This document shows positions 10,723 through 22,027 of a stretch of DNA of 64,000 nt, one piece after another (the stretch's first letter is position 1; each line of letters starts with the position of its first letter). Position numbers and translations under genes: made by a program. This DNA is from Segnochrobactrum spirostomi (lineage in GTDB: Bacteria; Pseudomonadota; Alphaproteobacteria; Rhizobiales; Segnochrobactraceae), in NCBI RefSeq assembly GCF_009600605.1, contig NZ_VWNA01000001.1, positions 1,894,001 to 1,958,000 of the forward strand. The letters run 5' to 3'. A model generated the notes under the pieces. The model searched no databases. It saw only the letters and a list, made by a program, of their open reading frames with translations, and was not told the DNA's origin.

Positions 10723-10754
10723 GGCCGGCGCGCATCATTCCCGCTTAGCTCGGC

Positions 10755-11834
10755 TCAGGCCGTCCGCGCGGCCCAGGCCTCGGCCTCGATCCCGACCGCC
10801 TCGCTGATCGAAGCGAGACGGCGGCGGTCGAGTTCGCGCGACAGCCCCTCCAGAATGCGCCCGACGAGGCCCGGCCCCTCGTAGACGAGGCCGGTATAGA
10901 GCTGCACGAGGCTCGCCCCGGCCGCGATCTTGGCGAACGCGGTCTCCGGCGAATCGACCCCGCCGACCCCGACGAGGGGAAGGGTCGGTAGCCGCAGGCG
11001 GAAGCGGGCAAGCATGATGGTCGAGAGGGCGAAGAGCGGCCGCCCCGACAGACCGCCGGTCTCCTTCGCCTCCGGCGACGAGAGCGCCGGCCGGCCGATG
11101 GTGGTGTTGGACACGATCAGCCCGTCGAGCGCAGACCCCGCCACCACCTCGACGATGTCCTCGAGACCCGTCTCGTCGAGATCGGGGGCGACCTTGAGCA
11201 GCATCGGCACGCGCCGGCGATGGCGCTCCGCCATGCGGTCGCGCGCCTCGGTGGTGCGGGCGACGAGGTCGGACAGAGCGGCCTTCGCCTGGAGATCGCG
11301 CAGGCCCGGCGTGTTGGGCGAGGAAATGTTGATGGTGAAATAGGAGGCGAGGTCGGCGAAGGCCTCGATGCCCGCGACATAATCGGCGGCGCGATCGGTG
11401 CTGTCCTTGTTCGCCCCGACATTGACGCCGACGATTCCGCCCCGGCCGCGCCGGGCGACGAGCCGCGCACGCGCCGCGGCGTGGCCCTCGTTGTTGAAGC
11501 CGAGCCGGTTGATGACGGCGCGGTCGGCGACGAGGCGGAACATCCGCGGCCGCGGGTTGCCGGGCTGCGGCCGCGGCGTCACCGTGCCGATCTCGGCGAA
11601 GCCGAAACCGAGCCGGAGCACGCCGTCCGGCACCTCGGCATTCTTGTCGAAGCCGGCGGCGATGCCGAGCGGATTGGGAATGTCGAGCCCGAGGAGACGC
11701 ACCGCGAGCCGCGGGTCGGGCTTCGTGGTGCAGGGCGGGGCCACGCCCGTGGAAAGCGCGGCGATGGTGAGGCCGTGTGCCGTCTCCGGCTCGAGGCGGA
11801 AGAGCGCCGTGCGGGCGAGGGAATAAAGGCTCAC
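10755..11834 (-). CDS. pyrD: Dihydroorotate dehydrogenase (quinone), class 2
   Basis: Membrane-associated FMN enzyme of pyrimidine synthesis that oxidises dihydroorotate with quinone. N-terminal helices typical of class 2 (SLYSLARTALFRLEPETAHGL) are followed by GLDIPNPLGIAAGFDKNAE. The catalytic-serine motif is INISSPNTPGLR, the substrate segment IVSNTTIGRP, and the FMN-phosphate loop LVGVGGVDSPETA. The GTG at 11834 overlaps the stop of the upstream DUF952 gene (GTGA), giving 359 residues and implying coupled translation. Confidence 0.94.
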   Translation of the reverse strand: MSLYSLARTALFRLEPETAHGLTIAALSTGVAPPCTTKPDPRLAVRLLGLDIPNPLGIAAGFDKNAEVPDGVLRLGFGFAEIGTVTPRPQPGNPRPRMFRLVADRAVINRLGFNNEGHAAARARLVARRGRGGIVGVNVGANKDSTDRAADYVAGIEAFADLASYFTINISSPNTPGLRDLQAKAALSDLVARTTEARDRMAERHRRRVPMLLKVAPDLDETGLEDIVEVVAGSALDGLIVSNTTIGRPALSSPEAKETGGLSGRPLFALSTIMLARFRLRLPTLPLVGVGGVDSPETAFAKIAAGASLVQLYTGLVYEGPGLVGRILEGLSRELDRRRLASISEAVGIEAEAWAARTA

Positions 11835-12181
11835 GCCGAGGCCTCCGGCAGGATGGCGCGTCCGTCCGCGTCGCGCACGATAGGCCGCACCGACCGCACC
11901 GCCGAGACCAGCAGCGGCCCGTAGAGATGCGGGAACAGGGCGCCGCCGCGTGACGGCTCGTAGACGAGGGCGTCGCCGAGCGCATCCGCATCGACCGCGA
12001 CGAGCACGAGGCCGTCGCGCCCGGCGAAGTGCTTGGCGGCGGTCTCGGCGAGCTGCGCCGCGGTCGAGAAGTGGATGTATCCGTCGGCGAGATCGATCGG
12101 CGCGCCGTCGAACCGGCCGAGGCTTTCCGCCGCGGCCCAGGCCTCGGCCTCGGCAATCTTGTAGATCAGGCTTTCGCGCAT
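11831..12181 (-). CDS. DUF952 family protein
   Basis: 116-residue protein starting MRESLIYKIAEAEAW at the ATG 12181. It carries DUF952 features: DLADGYIHFSTAAQLAETAAKHF and FPHLYGPL. The family has an ADP-ribosyltransferase-like small fold but no established function that I know of. A longer frame to 12259 exists, but its extra N-terminus is basic low-complexity sequence. It is translationally coupled to pyrD. Confidence 0.85.
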   Translation of the reverse strand: MRESLIYKIAEAEAWAAAESLGRFDGAPIDLADGYIHFSTAAQLAETAAKHFAGRDGLVLVAVDADALGDALVYEPSRGGALFPHLYGPLLVSAVRSVRPIVRDADGRAILPEASA

Positions 12182-12387
12182 TCGGCCCACCGTCGCTGGT
12201 TCGCCCGGCCGTACCGCAAGGGCCGGATCGCCGCAAGGCACGCGACGCCGTCTTTTCACCGCGAGCCGGGCAGCGGGACTGGCGTTCGAGGTATTTATTC
12301 CTTATCCTATCGGCACTGCGGATGATCGTCGCTCATCTCGGGGATTGCGTCCGACGAGATCGACCGCAGCGGGCCGGGGAGCCGACA

Positions 12388-13020
12388 ATGCTGAGCCACG
12401 ATCAGGTCTGGAAGGCGATCGACGTCCTCGCCTCGAAGCACGGCCTGTCGCCGTCGGCGCTGGCGCGCCGGGCCGGGCTCGATCCGACGACCTTCAACAA
12501 ATCGAAGCGCTTCGCCGGCGAGCGGCCGCGCTGGCCCTCGACGGAATCGATCGCCAAGGTGCTGGAGGCGACCGGCGCGAGCCTCGACGACTTCTTCGGC
12601 CGCGTAGCCGTGCCGCCGCCCGCGCCGGAGCGGCAGACCGTGCCGCTGCTCGGCCTCGCCCAGGCCGGCATCGGCGGCTTCTTCGACGGCGGCGGCTATC
12701 CGGTCGGCACCGGCTGGGACGAGATCGCCTTTCCCGGCTCCCCGCCGGACGAGGGCGTGTTCGCCCTGGAAGTGTCCGGCGATTCGATGCTGCCCGCCTA
12801 TCGCGACGGCGACATCCTCATCGTCTCGCGCACGGCGACGGTGCGCCGCCACGACCGCGTGGTGGTGCGCACCCTCGAGGGCGAGGTGATGGCGAAGATT
12901 CTCCAGCGGGCGACGGCGCGCTCGGTCGAGCTGCATTCGCTCAATCCCGACCATCCGCCCCGCCTCCTCGCTCTCAAGGACATCGACTGGATGGCCCGCA
13001 TTCTGTGGGCGAGCCAGTGA
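12388..13020 (+). CDS. HTH-type repressor with S24 (LexA-like) peptidase domain
   Basis: 210-residue regulator. The N-terminal helix-turn-helix (LSPSALARRAGLDPTTFNKSKR) spans about residues 15-65. The C-terminal S24 domain holds the probable catalytic serine in VSGDSMLPAYRDGD and the lysine in EGEVMAKIL, so the autoproteolysis dyad is intact. It resembles CI/C2-type phage repressors or a second stress repressor rather than LexA itself, because the LexA winged-helix N-terminus is absent. The start is ATG 12388 with GGGGAG upstream. No phage genes lie nearby; targets are unknown. Confidence 0.88.
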   Translation: MLSHDQVWKAIDVLASKHGLSPSALARRAGLDPTTFNKSKRFAGERPRWPSTESIAKVLEATGASLDDFFGRVAVPPPAPERQTVPLLGLAQAGIGGFFDGGGYPVGTGWDEIAFPGSPPDEGVFALEVSGDSMLPAYRDGDILIVSRTATVRRHDRVVVRTLEGEVMAKILQRATARSVELHSLNPDHPPRLLALKDIDWMARILWASQ

Positions 13021-13111
13021 CGCGGGAGCGGGCTGCGGCGTTCGGCGCCGGGCGTGCGTCTTTTCCACCATCTGCGCTCTGGCAAGCGGCGGAGAGGCCG
13101 ACTATATTCGC

Positions 13112-13265
13112 CTCGGGCGTTCCTGCGCGGTGCGACGGAGCTTCAAATATCCCCGGGGCCTTATCGATCCTCATGGGAGCTGTCCCTGACTAGGCCCCTG
13201 GGCCTGGATATACGGCGCCCACCTACGTTGTAGGTTCCCGGGATCGATCGCTGCCGACGGCTAAG
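13112..13265 (+). ncRNA. ssrS: 6S RNA (SsrS), boundaries approximate
   Basis: Intergenic RNA just upstream of the 5-formyl-THF cyclo-ligase gene, the usual site of 6S RNA in Proteobacteria. Visible features are a -10-like TATATT at 13103-13108, an 8-bp stem ATCGATCC (13163-13170) with GGATCGAT (13241-13248), the segment GGGAGCTGTCCCTGACTAGG, and a small hairpin CCTAC-GTT-GTAGG near 13222. These fit the alphaproteobacterial 6S pattern as I remember it. It would bind and sequester sigma70-RNA polymerase in slow growth. Confidence 0.7.
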
Positions 13266-13495
13266 CGGTGCGCCCACTTTCCCCTTTCCTTCCCTCAGGC
13301 CTTTCTCCGGCCCGCATCCGGACGGCGGCCGTTCGCCGCCGCGCGGCGGGTCGTCGCCTCTCGTCGACCTGTGCGATCCCGCTCTCCGCTCTGCGGAAAG
13401 CCCCCGGCACGGTATCACGGACGTCGCCCCCGTGGGCAAGGGTCGACGCCTCCCGGCACGGGCCTCGCCTCGGACTTGCTGCCCCGCGGTGACTG

Positions 13496-14107
13496 ATGCC
13501 TGATCCCGACCGTTTTCCGCCCCGCGATCCCGCCATCGTCGCCACCAAGGACGCGCTGCGGCGCGAAGCGCTCGCCCGCCGGGCCGCGCTCGAGCCCGAG
13601 GCCCGCGCCCGGGCGGCGGCCGTCCTCGCCGCGATGGCCGACCGCTTGCCGGTCGCCGCGGGGGCGATCGTCTCCGGCTTCCACGCCATCCGCGGCGAGA
13701 TCGATGTCGGACCGCTGCTCGCCGGGCTCGCCGCGCGCGGCCATCCCCTCGCGCTGCCCGCCCTCGTCGGCGCCGACGACATGGTGTTTCGCGCTTGGAC
13801 GCCGGGCGCCGCCCTGGTGGCCGGCACGTTCGGCCTGCGCGAGCCCCCGGTGGACGCCCCGGAGCGCGACCCCGCGCTCCTCCTCGTGCCGCTGGCCGCC
13901 TTCGACGCCGCCGGCAACCGCATCGGCTACGGCCGCGGCTACTACGACCGCGCCCTCGCCCGGCTCGACGCCGGACCGGCGCGGCCGACCGCCGTCGGCG
14001 TCGCCTTCGCGACCCAAGAGGTCGCCGCGATCCCCGCCGAACCCCACGACCGGCCGCTCGATTTCATCCTGACCGAGACGGGGCTGCACGCTTTTCCGCG
14101 GCTTTGA
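13496..14107 (+). CDS. fau: 5-formyltetrahydrofolate cyclo-ligase
   Basis: 203-residue enzyme converting 5-formyl-THF to 5,10-methenyl-THF with ATP. The N-terminal TKDALRREALARRAAL and the diagnostic loop GNRIGYGRGYYDRALARL near residue 145 are present. Its position directly downstream of the 6S RNA is the conserved ssrS-ygfA arrangement, so the two probably share a transcript or processing. It converges on ftsH, with repeats and a shared terminator between. Confidence 0.93.
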   Translation: MPDPDRFPPRDPAIVATKDALRREALARRAALEPEARARAAAVLAAMADRLPVAAGAIVSGFHAIRGEIDVGPLLAGLAARGHPLALPALVGADDMVFRAWTPGAALVAGTFGLREPPVDAPERDPALLLVPLAAFDAAGNRIGYGRGYYDRALARLDAGPARPTAVGVAFATQEVAAIPAEPHDRPLDFILTETGLHAFPRL

Positions 14108-14140
14108 GGGGCGGTGAGGCGGGGGCGTCTCGCCCGGCCG

Positions 14141-14321
14141 CGACCCCACCCCGGCGCTGCGCGCCACCCCTCCCCCTGGCAGGGGAGGGGTTTGGCGGCG
14201 TTTTTGCTGCAATGGCGTCACACACAGCATGGCGGCAAGGCAGGCCTTCACCCTCGCCGCCGCGAGGTCCCTCCCCTGCCAGGGGGAGGGACAGACCGCC
14301 GAAGGCGGTCAGGGTGGGGTC
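14141..14321. repeat. Inverted pair of palindromic intergenic repeats
   Basis: Two inward-facing copies of a GC-rich element, 14141-14190 and 14267-14321 (inverted). Each has an outer GACCCCACCC-type end and an inner CCTCCCCCTGGCAGGGGAGG palindrome. A further imperfect palindrome (GGCGCCGCCAGGCGCC) follows the second copy. The same pair recurs at 23241-23425. They sit in a convergent intergenic space, as REP/BIME-type elements often do. Confidence 0.75.
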
Positions 14322-14387
14322 CGGCGCCGCCAGGCGCCGGGCCGCAGGCGAGACACCTCACACCCAAACACACGCCCCCAAAAAGCA

Positions 14388-14420
14388 AAACCGCCGCCCG
14401 GACGGACCGGGCGGCGGTTT
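14388..14420. terminator. Bidirectional terminator between fau and ftsH
   Basis: Perfect 14-bp stem AAACCGCCGCCCGG / CCGGGCGGCGGTTT with loop ACGGA. It is flanked by A-rich sequence on the left and TTTAATCATT on the right, so it can stop both convergent transcripts. It lies 34 bases beyond the ftsH stop. Confidence 0.8.
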
Positions 14421-14454
14421 AATCATTCGGCGGCGGATGCCTGCCTGCGAGCCA

Positions 14455-16371
<1,917 letters not shown>

Positions 16372-16516
16372 GGTCCATCCCTGCCGCGATCGGGCGAGAG
16401 AGACCCGCGCGCTTGTCGTCAGAACATAGGTGTCCGTATCGTCCGTGCCAAGCGCCGGGACGGCGACTTTGTGTGGCGCGGGCAAGCTCGGCTCAAGCCA
16501 ATCGCTCGACGGACGT

Positions 16517-17815
16517 TCAATTCCACAAAAACCGTGGCTCGAACATGACGGCGGATGATTCCTCCCCGCTGTCCCCTGCCCCACTGTCCCCCGCGAGGGG
16601 AAGCGCCGCCGCGACGAGGTGCCCGTCCCGCCAGACGGCGGGAACGGTCGCGAGCGCCGCCGCCGGCACTTTCTCCGCCAACGGGGCCAGACGGGCGCGG
16701 GCGCCGGGGCCGAGGGCGCGGACCACGACGGGCGAGGACGCCGCGGCGGCGAGGCGGACGACGAAGCGGCCGTCCCAGCCGATGCGCCGGCCCGGCGCGA
16801 GGGTCGCCTCGGGCAGGCCGGCGCGGCCCGCCTCGCGGTAGATCCACAGCCGCCCGCCGCGGCGCTCCACCACGGCGCCGGCGAGGGTGCGGCGGAGATC
16901 GCCGGCGGCCGGCGCGGTCACGGCTGCGAAGGCAGCCTCGAGCTTGTCGAGCCGCGGCCCGTACCAGCCGCCGCCTGCGGCGGTCAGCGCCCGGGAGAAC
17001 AGGCGCAGGGCGACCTCCTCCGGCGCGCCCTGGAGTGCGGCCGGGTCGAGGGCGAAGAAGCCGCCGGGGCTGACGACGAGGGCGTCGCGGGCGAGCCGGT
17101 CCACCATCCAGTCGATCGCGGCCCGGGCGCGGGCGAGCCGGGTCGCGGTGGCGGCGAGGCGCGCCGCGTCGAGGCCCTCCGCGGCGAGGCCCGGCATTAG
17201 GCGGCGGACGCGGGCGCGGGTGAAGCGCGGGTCTTCGTTGGAGGGATCGTCGACCCAACCGATGCCGGCGGCGACGAGGCTCGCCCGCAACTCCTCCCGC
17301 GACAGCGCCAGGAACGGGCGGATGTGCTCGATCTCGTCGAGCCGTCGCCGCGTGCCCATGGCGGCGAGCCCGGCGAGCCCGCTGCCGCGGCCGAGCCGGA
17401 TCAGGAAGGTCTCGGCGACGTCGTCGCGGGTGTGGGCGGTGACGATCGCGGCGGCGCCGGCAACGCGCGCGGCCTCGACCAGGCGTTCGTAGCGGGCATC
17501 GCGGGCCGCGGCCTGGAGATCGGCGATGGGCTTCTCCCCCGTCCAGACGAGGACACGGTGATCGAGGCCGAAGCGCGCGGCGAGCCGGCCGACCGCCGTG
17601 GCCTCCGCGGCCGAACCGGCCCGCAAGGCGTGATCGACGGTCGCGACGAGGGCGGGCGGCACGTCGGCGGCGAGCGCCGCCCAGCGGGCATAGAGAACGA
17701 GAAGCGCCGTCGAATCCGATCCGCCCGACACGGCGAGGACGACGCGGGGCATCCCGCGCAGCGGCGCGAACAGCGCCTCGAGGCGATCGTCGGCGACCGG
17801 CGCCGGGCCGGTCAC
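16517..17815 (-). CDS. tilS: tRNA(Ile)-lysidine synthase TilS
   Basis: Converts C34 of the AUA-decoding tRNA-Ile to lysidine. The PP-loop ATPase motif [10 protein letters not shown] lies near residue 27, with VDHALR and [28 protein letters not shown] following. [15 protein letters not shown] is also typical. The GTG at 17815 overlaps the ybgF stop (GTGA), giving 432 residues. It precedes ftsH as in most alphaproteobacteria. Confidence 0.93.
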   Translation of the reverse strand: MTGPAPVADDRLEALFAPLRGMPRVVLAVSGGSDSTALLVLYARWAALAADVPPALVATVDHALRAGSAAEATAVGRLAARFGLDHRVLVWTGEKPIADLQAAARDARYERLVEAARVAGAAAIVTAHTRDDVAETFLIRLGRGSGLAGLAAMGTRRRLDEIEHIRPFLALSREELRASLVAAGIGWVDDPSNEDPRFTRARVRRLMPGLAAEGLDAARLAATATRLARARAAIDWMVDRLARDALVVSPGGFFALDPAALQGAPEEVALRLFSRALTAAGGGWYGPRLDKLEAAFAAVTAPAAGDLRRTLAGAVVERRGGRLWIYREAGRAGLPEATLAPGRRIGWDGRFVVRLAAAASSPVVVRALGPGARARLAPLAEKVPAAALATVPAVWRDGHLVAAALPLAGDSGAGDSGEESSAVMFEPRFLWN

Positions 17816-19002
17816 GAGCAGCTTGCCTGCTTCTGCTCGGCGCGGACGCGGTCCTGGAGCGACTTGCTCGCCGTCGGATATTTGGAGAGGAGCTCGGCGA
17901 AGGAGGCGCAGGCCGCGCTCTTCTCGCCCATCCCGTTCAGGGACATGCCGAGCTTGAACAGGCTTTCCGGCCCCTTCCGGCTGTCCGGGTGCTGGGTATA
18001 GCCCTCGAGGAAGGCGTTCGCCGCGTCGCGGTAGCGACCGCGGGCATAGAGGCTTTCGCCGAGCCAATATTGGGCGTCGGGCTCAAGCTTGTCGTTGGGA
18101 TAGGTCGAGAGGAACCGCCGGAAGCCGCCCTCGGCGTCGGTGTAATCGCCGTGCATGAACTTCGCATAGGACTCGTCGTAGAGCCCGCGCGGCGTCGCCG
18201 CGGCGTCGGGAAGCGCCGCGACCTGGGCTCCCGCCGCAGAGGGCGTCCCGGTGGCGTCGCTTGCCGTCGGCGCGGGGGCGGCCGGCTGAGCGGCATCCGC
18301 GGGTATCGTTCCGAGCGTCTGGCTCTCGACCGGCGTTTCGCCGAGCGTCATGCCGCCGTCGGCGGGGGGCATCGAGGCCGGCACCGAGGCGTCGCTCGAG
18401 CGGATCAGGGCGGTGAGGTCGAGCGGACCGCTGCCGGCGGCTGCGGGCGCGGTTGCCGGCGGCGGGGTCGCCGCGGCGACGTCGGCGGGGGGTTGAGCCC
18501 CCCCGTCGAGCGTGCCGCTGGTGCTGCCGTCCGCCGGGGTGCCGGCGGCGAATTCGATCGGCGCCGCGCCCGGGGCCGGGCCGGCATCCGACTTCTTGAC
18601 CGGCTTCTTGCCGCCCTGGGACGCGCCCTCGAGCTGCTGGAAGCGGAACTCGTTGTCCTCCTGCATGCGCTGGATCTGCTGCTGGAGCTGGGTGATCTGG
18701 TGGTTGAGCTGCTCGATCTGGCCGTTCAGCGTGCGCATCTGGTTCTCGACGCTGTCGAGCCGGACCGACATCGAGCTCAGTTGATTGTTGTTGTTGCCGC
18801 CGCCGAAGAGCTGAGCGGAGGCCGGCGCCGGCGCGAGCGCGAGCCCGGCGAGCGCGCACGCCGCCACGAGCCGCGCGGCCCGCGGGCGGAGCGCCCTCAC
18901 GCACGTTGCGACGAAGGAGAGCCGCGGAGCCCCGTCCGCCGCCGCACGACCCCCGTGCAGCCGGACCGCCCGCGGCCGGTCGAATTTGAGTGTTGTCGAC
19001 AT
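17812..19002 (-). CDS. ybgF: Tol-Pal system protein YbgF (CpoB)
   Basis: 396-residue periplasmic protein that coordinates outer-membrane constriction with peptidoglycan synthesis. From ATG 19002 an approximately 35-residue extension precedes a signal peptide ending in APASAQLF, so a later start is possible. A coiled coil rich in Gln and Leu follows (about residues 75-120), then a long Ala/Pro/Thr linker. C-terminal TPR repeats include YAKFMHGDYTDAEGGFRRFLSTYP and QYWLGESLYARGRYRDAANAF. It normally follows tolB-pal, but here ruvB lies directly upstream and no tol or pal gene is seen. Confidence 0.9.
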   Translation of the reverse strand: MSTTLKFDRPRAVRLHGGRAAADGAPRLSFVATCVRALRPRAARLVAACALAGLALAPAPASAQLFGGGNNNNQLSSMSVRLDSVENQMRTLNGQIEQLNHQITQLQQQIQRMQEDNEFRFQQLEGASQGGKKPVKKSDAGPAPGAAPIEFAAGTPADGSTSGTLDGGAQPPADVAAATPPPATAPAAAGSGPLDLTALIRSSDASVPASMPPADGGMTLGETPVESQTLGTIPADAAQPAAPAPTASDATGTPSAAGAQVAALPDAAATPRGLYDESYAKFMHGDYTDAEGGFRRFLSTYPNDKLEPDAQYWLGESLYARGRYRDAANAFLEGYTQHPDSRKGPESLFKLGMSLNGMGEKSAACASFAELLSKYPTASKSLQDRVRAEQKQASCS

Positions 19003-19257
19003 GACCGCCTCGTTGCCTCTGCGGCGGCGACCCCCGCGCCCCGCATGGATCCTCAGATGCGCCCGCTCGAGCCGCCGGGATCCAGGTTCGGGAATCGGGA
19101 CACGAAACCCCGCTCGCTCGCCGGCCGGTCGTCGGGCCGGCGAACTCCATGCCATCATTGAGCGAAAATCAATCGGCTTCGAGTTCGTCCAAATTTTGGC
19201 CCCGGCGGGGATTGTCGGTGGCGGCGTCGGGAGACGTGCCGACCCGGCGCGCCCGCG

Positions 19258-20361
19258 TCACTCTTCGCCGTTGAAGAGCCCCATCTGATCGGCCGGCAGG
19301 CTCGCCGGCGGCGCGAGGCCGAGATGGCGGAACGCCTGCGGGGTGAGCATCCGGCCGCGCGGCGTGCGCTGGGTCAGACCCTGCTGGATGAGATAGGGCT
19401 CGACGATTTCCTCGATGGCGTCGCGCGGCTCGGAGAGCGCGGCGGCGATCGTCTCGATACCGACCGGCCCGCCGCCGAAGCTCTCGGCGATCAGGCGGAG
19501 ATAGCGCCGGTCGAGAGTGTCGAGGCCGGCCGAATCGACGTCGAGGCGCGCCAGCGCGTCCTTGGCGATCGCCACGTCGATCTCCTCCTGGCCGGCGACG
19601 ATCGCGAAATCGCGCACGCGCCGCAGGAGCCGCCCGGCGATGCGCGGCGTGCCGCGGGAGCGGCGGGCGATCTCGGCGGCGCCCGCCTTCGTCATGCCGA
19701 TGCCGAACAGCCGCGCGCCGCGGGTGACGATGAGCTCCAATTCCTCCGGCGTATAGAATTCGAGCCTGAGCGGAATGCCGAAGCGGTCGCGCAGGGGATT
19801 GGTCAGGAGGCCGAGCCGGGTCGTCGCCCCGACCAGGGTGAAGCGGGCGAGGTCGATGCGGACCGAGCGCGCCGCCGGCCCCTCGCCGATGATGAGATCG
19901 AGCACGAAGTCCTCCATCGCCGGATAGAGGATCTCCTCGACCGCCGGAGAGAGGCGGTGGATCTCGTCGATGAAGAGGACGTCGCGGTCTTCGAGATTGG
20001 TGAGGAGGGCGGCGAGGTCGCCGGCCTTGGCGATCACCGGCCCCGCCGTCGCCTTGAAGGCGGCGCCGAGCTCGCGGGCGACGATCTGGGCGAGCGTCGT
20101 CTTGCCGAGGCCTGGCGGGCCGACCAGGAGCACGTGGTCGAGCGCCTCCTGCCGCGTCCGCGCCGCCTCGATGAACACGGAGAGGTTCTCGCGGAGGCGC
20201 GCCTGGCCGACGAAGTCGGCGAGCTTCTGCGGCCGCAGCGCGGCGTCGAGCTCGTCGCCGGCTTTCTCCGGGCTCAGAATGCCCTTCGACGGCGTCGCCT
20301 TGGCCCCCGCAGTCTTGGCCCCGGCGCTCCGCGCGCCCTTGCCGCCCACCGGACTCACCAT
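19258..20361 (-). CDS. ruvB: Holliday junction branch migration helicase RuvB
   Basis: 367-residue AAA+ motor that drives branch migration with RuvA. Walker A is [11 protein letters not shown], Walker [11 protein letters not shown], sensor 1 [19 protein letters not shown]; the C-terminal winged helix ends with [17 protein letters not shown]. The start is ATG 20361 with a roughly 30-residue Ala/Lys-rich leader. It lies about 250 bases after ruvA because a palindromic repeat pair occupies the gap. Confidence 0.96.
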   Translation of the reverse strand: MVSPVGGKGARSAGAKTAGAKATPSKGILSPEKAGDELDAALRPQKLADFVGQARLRENLSVFIEAARTRQEALDHVLLVGPPGLGKTTLAQIVARELGAAFKATAGPVIAKAGDLAALLTNLEDRDVLFIDEIHRLSPAVEEILYPAMEDFVLDLIIGEGPAARSVRIDLARFTLVGATTRLGLLTNPLRDRFGIPLRLEFYTPEELELIVTRGARLFGIGMTKAGAAEIARRSRGTPRIAGRLLRRVRDFAIVAGQEEIDVAIAKDALARLDVDSAGLDTLDRRYLRLIAESFGGGPVGIETIAAALSEPRDAIEEIVEPYLIQQGLTQRTPRGRMLTPQAFRHLGLAPPASLPADQMGLFNGEE

Positions 20362-20391
20362 GACGGCCTCGCGGAGACGGGGCGCACCTTC

Positions 20392-20545
20392 CCTTCTCCC
20401 CGTCGGGGGAGAAGGTGCCCCGAAGGGGCGGATGAGGGGGCGGGTGGGACGACAGGCGGCGTGGGCTGCGAAGCGCCGCCGAGGGGGCGAGAGGGCCCCT
20501 CATCCGGCCCTGCGGGCCACCTTCTCCCCGCATGCGGGGAGAAGG
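20392..20545. repeat. Inverted pair of RIME-like palindromic repeats between ruvA and ruvB
   Basis: Two inverted copies, 20392-20440 and 20495-20545. Each is made of one palindrome of the type CTTCTCCCC-GGGGAGAAG and a second of the type GGCCCTGCGGGCC next to CCTCATCC. Elements of this composition (CCTCATCCGGCC, CTTCTCCCCG) are widespread in rhizobial intergenic regions. The sequence is clearly different from the pair at 14.1 and 23.2 kb. Confidence 0.75.
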
Positions 20546-20608
20546 AGAGGAGGCGGCGATTTCGAGACCCGGGGTCGCTCGCCATGATCGGCGCCGTGCG
20601 CGCGGGCG

Positions 20609-21220
20609 TCATCGGGCGAGTTCCTTCAAGGCGAGGCGGATGAGCTGGGCGGCGGCGGCGTCCGGCGCGCCCGCGCGGGCGGCAGCGGCGGCCCCGCGCG
20701 CCTGGGGCTCGCCGTAGCCGAGATTGACGAGGGCCGAGATCGCATCGGCGACCGCCGGGTCGGTCGAGACCGCCGGTGCGGCGCGGCCCCCCGCGAGCAA
20801 AGCGGCGGCGTTGGTCGGGGCCGGGGCGGCGTCGCGCAATTCGGTCGCGAGCCGCTCGGCGAGGCGCTTGCCGACGCCCGGCGCGCGGGCGAGCGCGACC
20901 TTGTCCTGAAGCGCGATCGCCGCGGCGAGATCGTCGACGTCGAACATGCCGAGGAGGCCGAGCGCAACTTTGGCGCCGACCCCCTGCACGGTGCCGAGCA
21001 GGCGGAACCAGGCCCTCTCCTCGGCGCTCGCGAAGCCGTAGAGGCGGATCATGTCCTCGCGCACGTAGGTCTCGATGACGAGGGCGGCGCGTTCGCCCGG
21101 CCGCGGCAGCCGCGCCAGCACCCGGGCGGGGCAAAACACCTCGTAGCCGACGCCGCCGACGTCGAGGATCACATAATCCTCGCCGACGCTGTCGACGATG
21201 CCGGTGAGCTTCCCGATCAT
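20609..21220 (-). CDS. ruvA: Holliday junction branch migration protein RuvA
   Basis: 203-residue DNA-binding subunit. Domain I begins [29 protein letters not shown] helix-hairpin-helix region is seen as [17 protein letters not shown] and [18 protein letters not shown]. The C-terminal domain III that contacts RuvB ([14 protein letters not shown]) is complete. It lies between ruvC and ruvB in the usual order. Confidence 0.94.
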   Translation of the reverse strand: MIGKLTGIVDSVGEDYVILDVGGVGYEVFCPARVLARLPRPGERAALVIETYVREDMIRLYGFASAEERAWFRLLGTVQGVGAKVALGLLGMFDVDDLAAAIALQDKVALARAPGVGKRLAERLATELRDAAPAPTNAAALLAGGRAAPAVSTDPAVADAISALVNLGYGEPQARGAAAAARAGAPDAAAAQLIRLALKELAR

Positions 21221-21308
21221 GCGCGCCTCATCTCAACATCCCCGCCCGTCGGGCATTTATGACTCTAAAGGCGCTTCGGCCGATTCGGTGCGCCGAGTGA
21301 TGTCCGCC

Positions 21309-21340
21309 CCTGGGTCCCCGGGACAAGTCCGGGGATGACC
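21309..21340. repeat. Short palindromic repeat between ruvC and ruvA
   Basis: A near-perfect inverted repeat, TCCCCGGGAC-AA-GTCCGGGGA (21315-21335), inside the phrase CTGGGTCCCCGGG...GGGGATGACC. This phrase is familiar as a dispersed intergenic repeat in high-GC alphaproteobacteria. Only one copy is present in this window. Confidence 0.45.
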
Positions 21341-21405
21341 GGGGGAGAGGTCGTCACCCCCCAAAGCGATCTCGGAGCACGTTCCAACCGCCCGACACCC
21401 ACCCC

Positions 21406-21981
21406 TCACCGCGCCTTGGCGAGCGCCGCGGCGATGCGGGGGTGGAGGGCGGCCGGGTCGACGCCGCGCTTGCGCTTGCCCGCCGCCACGGCGAGCGGCG
21501 AGGTGCGGTGGTGGGCGTGGCACAGCGCGATCGCGAGTGCATCCGCGGCGTCGTCGGATTCGAACGTCGCCTTGGGCAACAGCACCTTCACCATCATGCG
21601 GATCTGCTGCTTGTCGCCGTGACCGGCGCCGACGATCGCCTTCTTGACCGCGTTCGGCGCGTACTCGCCGACCGAGATGCCCGCCTGCGCCGGCACCAGG
21701 AGCGCGATGCCACGGGCATGGCCGAGCTTCAGGGTCGCGCCGGCGTCGCGGTTGACGAAGGTCTGCTCCACCGCCGCCTCATGGGGGGCGATGCGGTCGA
21801 GCACCACCTTGAGCCCGTCATAGAGCTGGCACAACCTCGGGGCGAGATCGTCGTCGCCGTCGGAGAAGACCGTGCCGGAGCCGAGAAAATGCACCGCGCT
21901 GCCGACGACCTCGATCGCACCCCAGCCGGTGCGGCGCAGGCCGGGATCGATGCCGAGGATGCGAATCGGTAAGGACGACAT
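21406..21981 (-). CDS. ruvC: Crossover junction endodeoxyribonuclease RuvC
   Basis: 191-residue RNase H-fold resolvase. The start ATG 21981 gives [21 protein letters not shown], with the first catalytic aspartate in GIDPG. The catalytic glutamate is in AAVEQTFVN and the C-terminal aspartates are in [15 protein letters not shown] short in-frame extension to 21999 is unlikely. It heads ruvC-ruvA-ruvB. The gene usually upstream in many relatives (yebC) is absent; dCTP deaminase is there instead. Confidence 0.94.
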   Translation of the reverse strand: MSSLPIRILGIDPGLRRTGWGAIEVVGSAVHFLGSGTVFSDGDDDLAPRLCQLYDGLKVVLDRIAPHEAAVEQTFVNRDAGATLKLGHARGIALLVPAQAGISVGEYAPNAVKKAIVGAGHGDKQQIRMMVKVLLPKATFESDDAADALAIALCHAHHRTSPLAVAAGKRKRGVDPAALHPRIAAALAKAR

Positions 21982-22027
21982 GACGTCCCGATAGCACAAA
22001 ACCGGAACGAACCGAACCGCCGCCCGC

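Noticed and set aside
11950-12387. N-terminal extension of the S24 repressor
   Set aside because: The extra residues are Arg-rich and lie over the start of the oppositely oriented DUF952 gene; the ATG at 12388 has a good ribosome site and a family-like N-terminus.
12388-13020. Prophage hint from the S24 repressor
   Set aside because: No integrase, structural or replication phage genes lie nearby; flanking genes are housekeeping genes.
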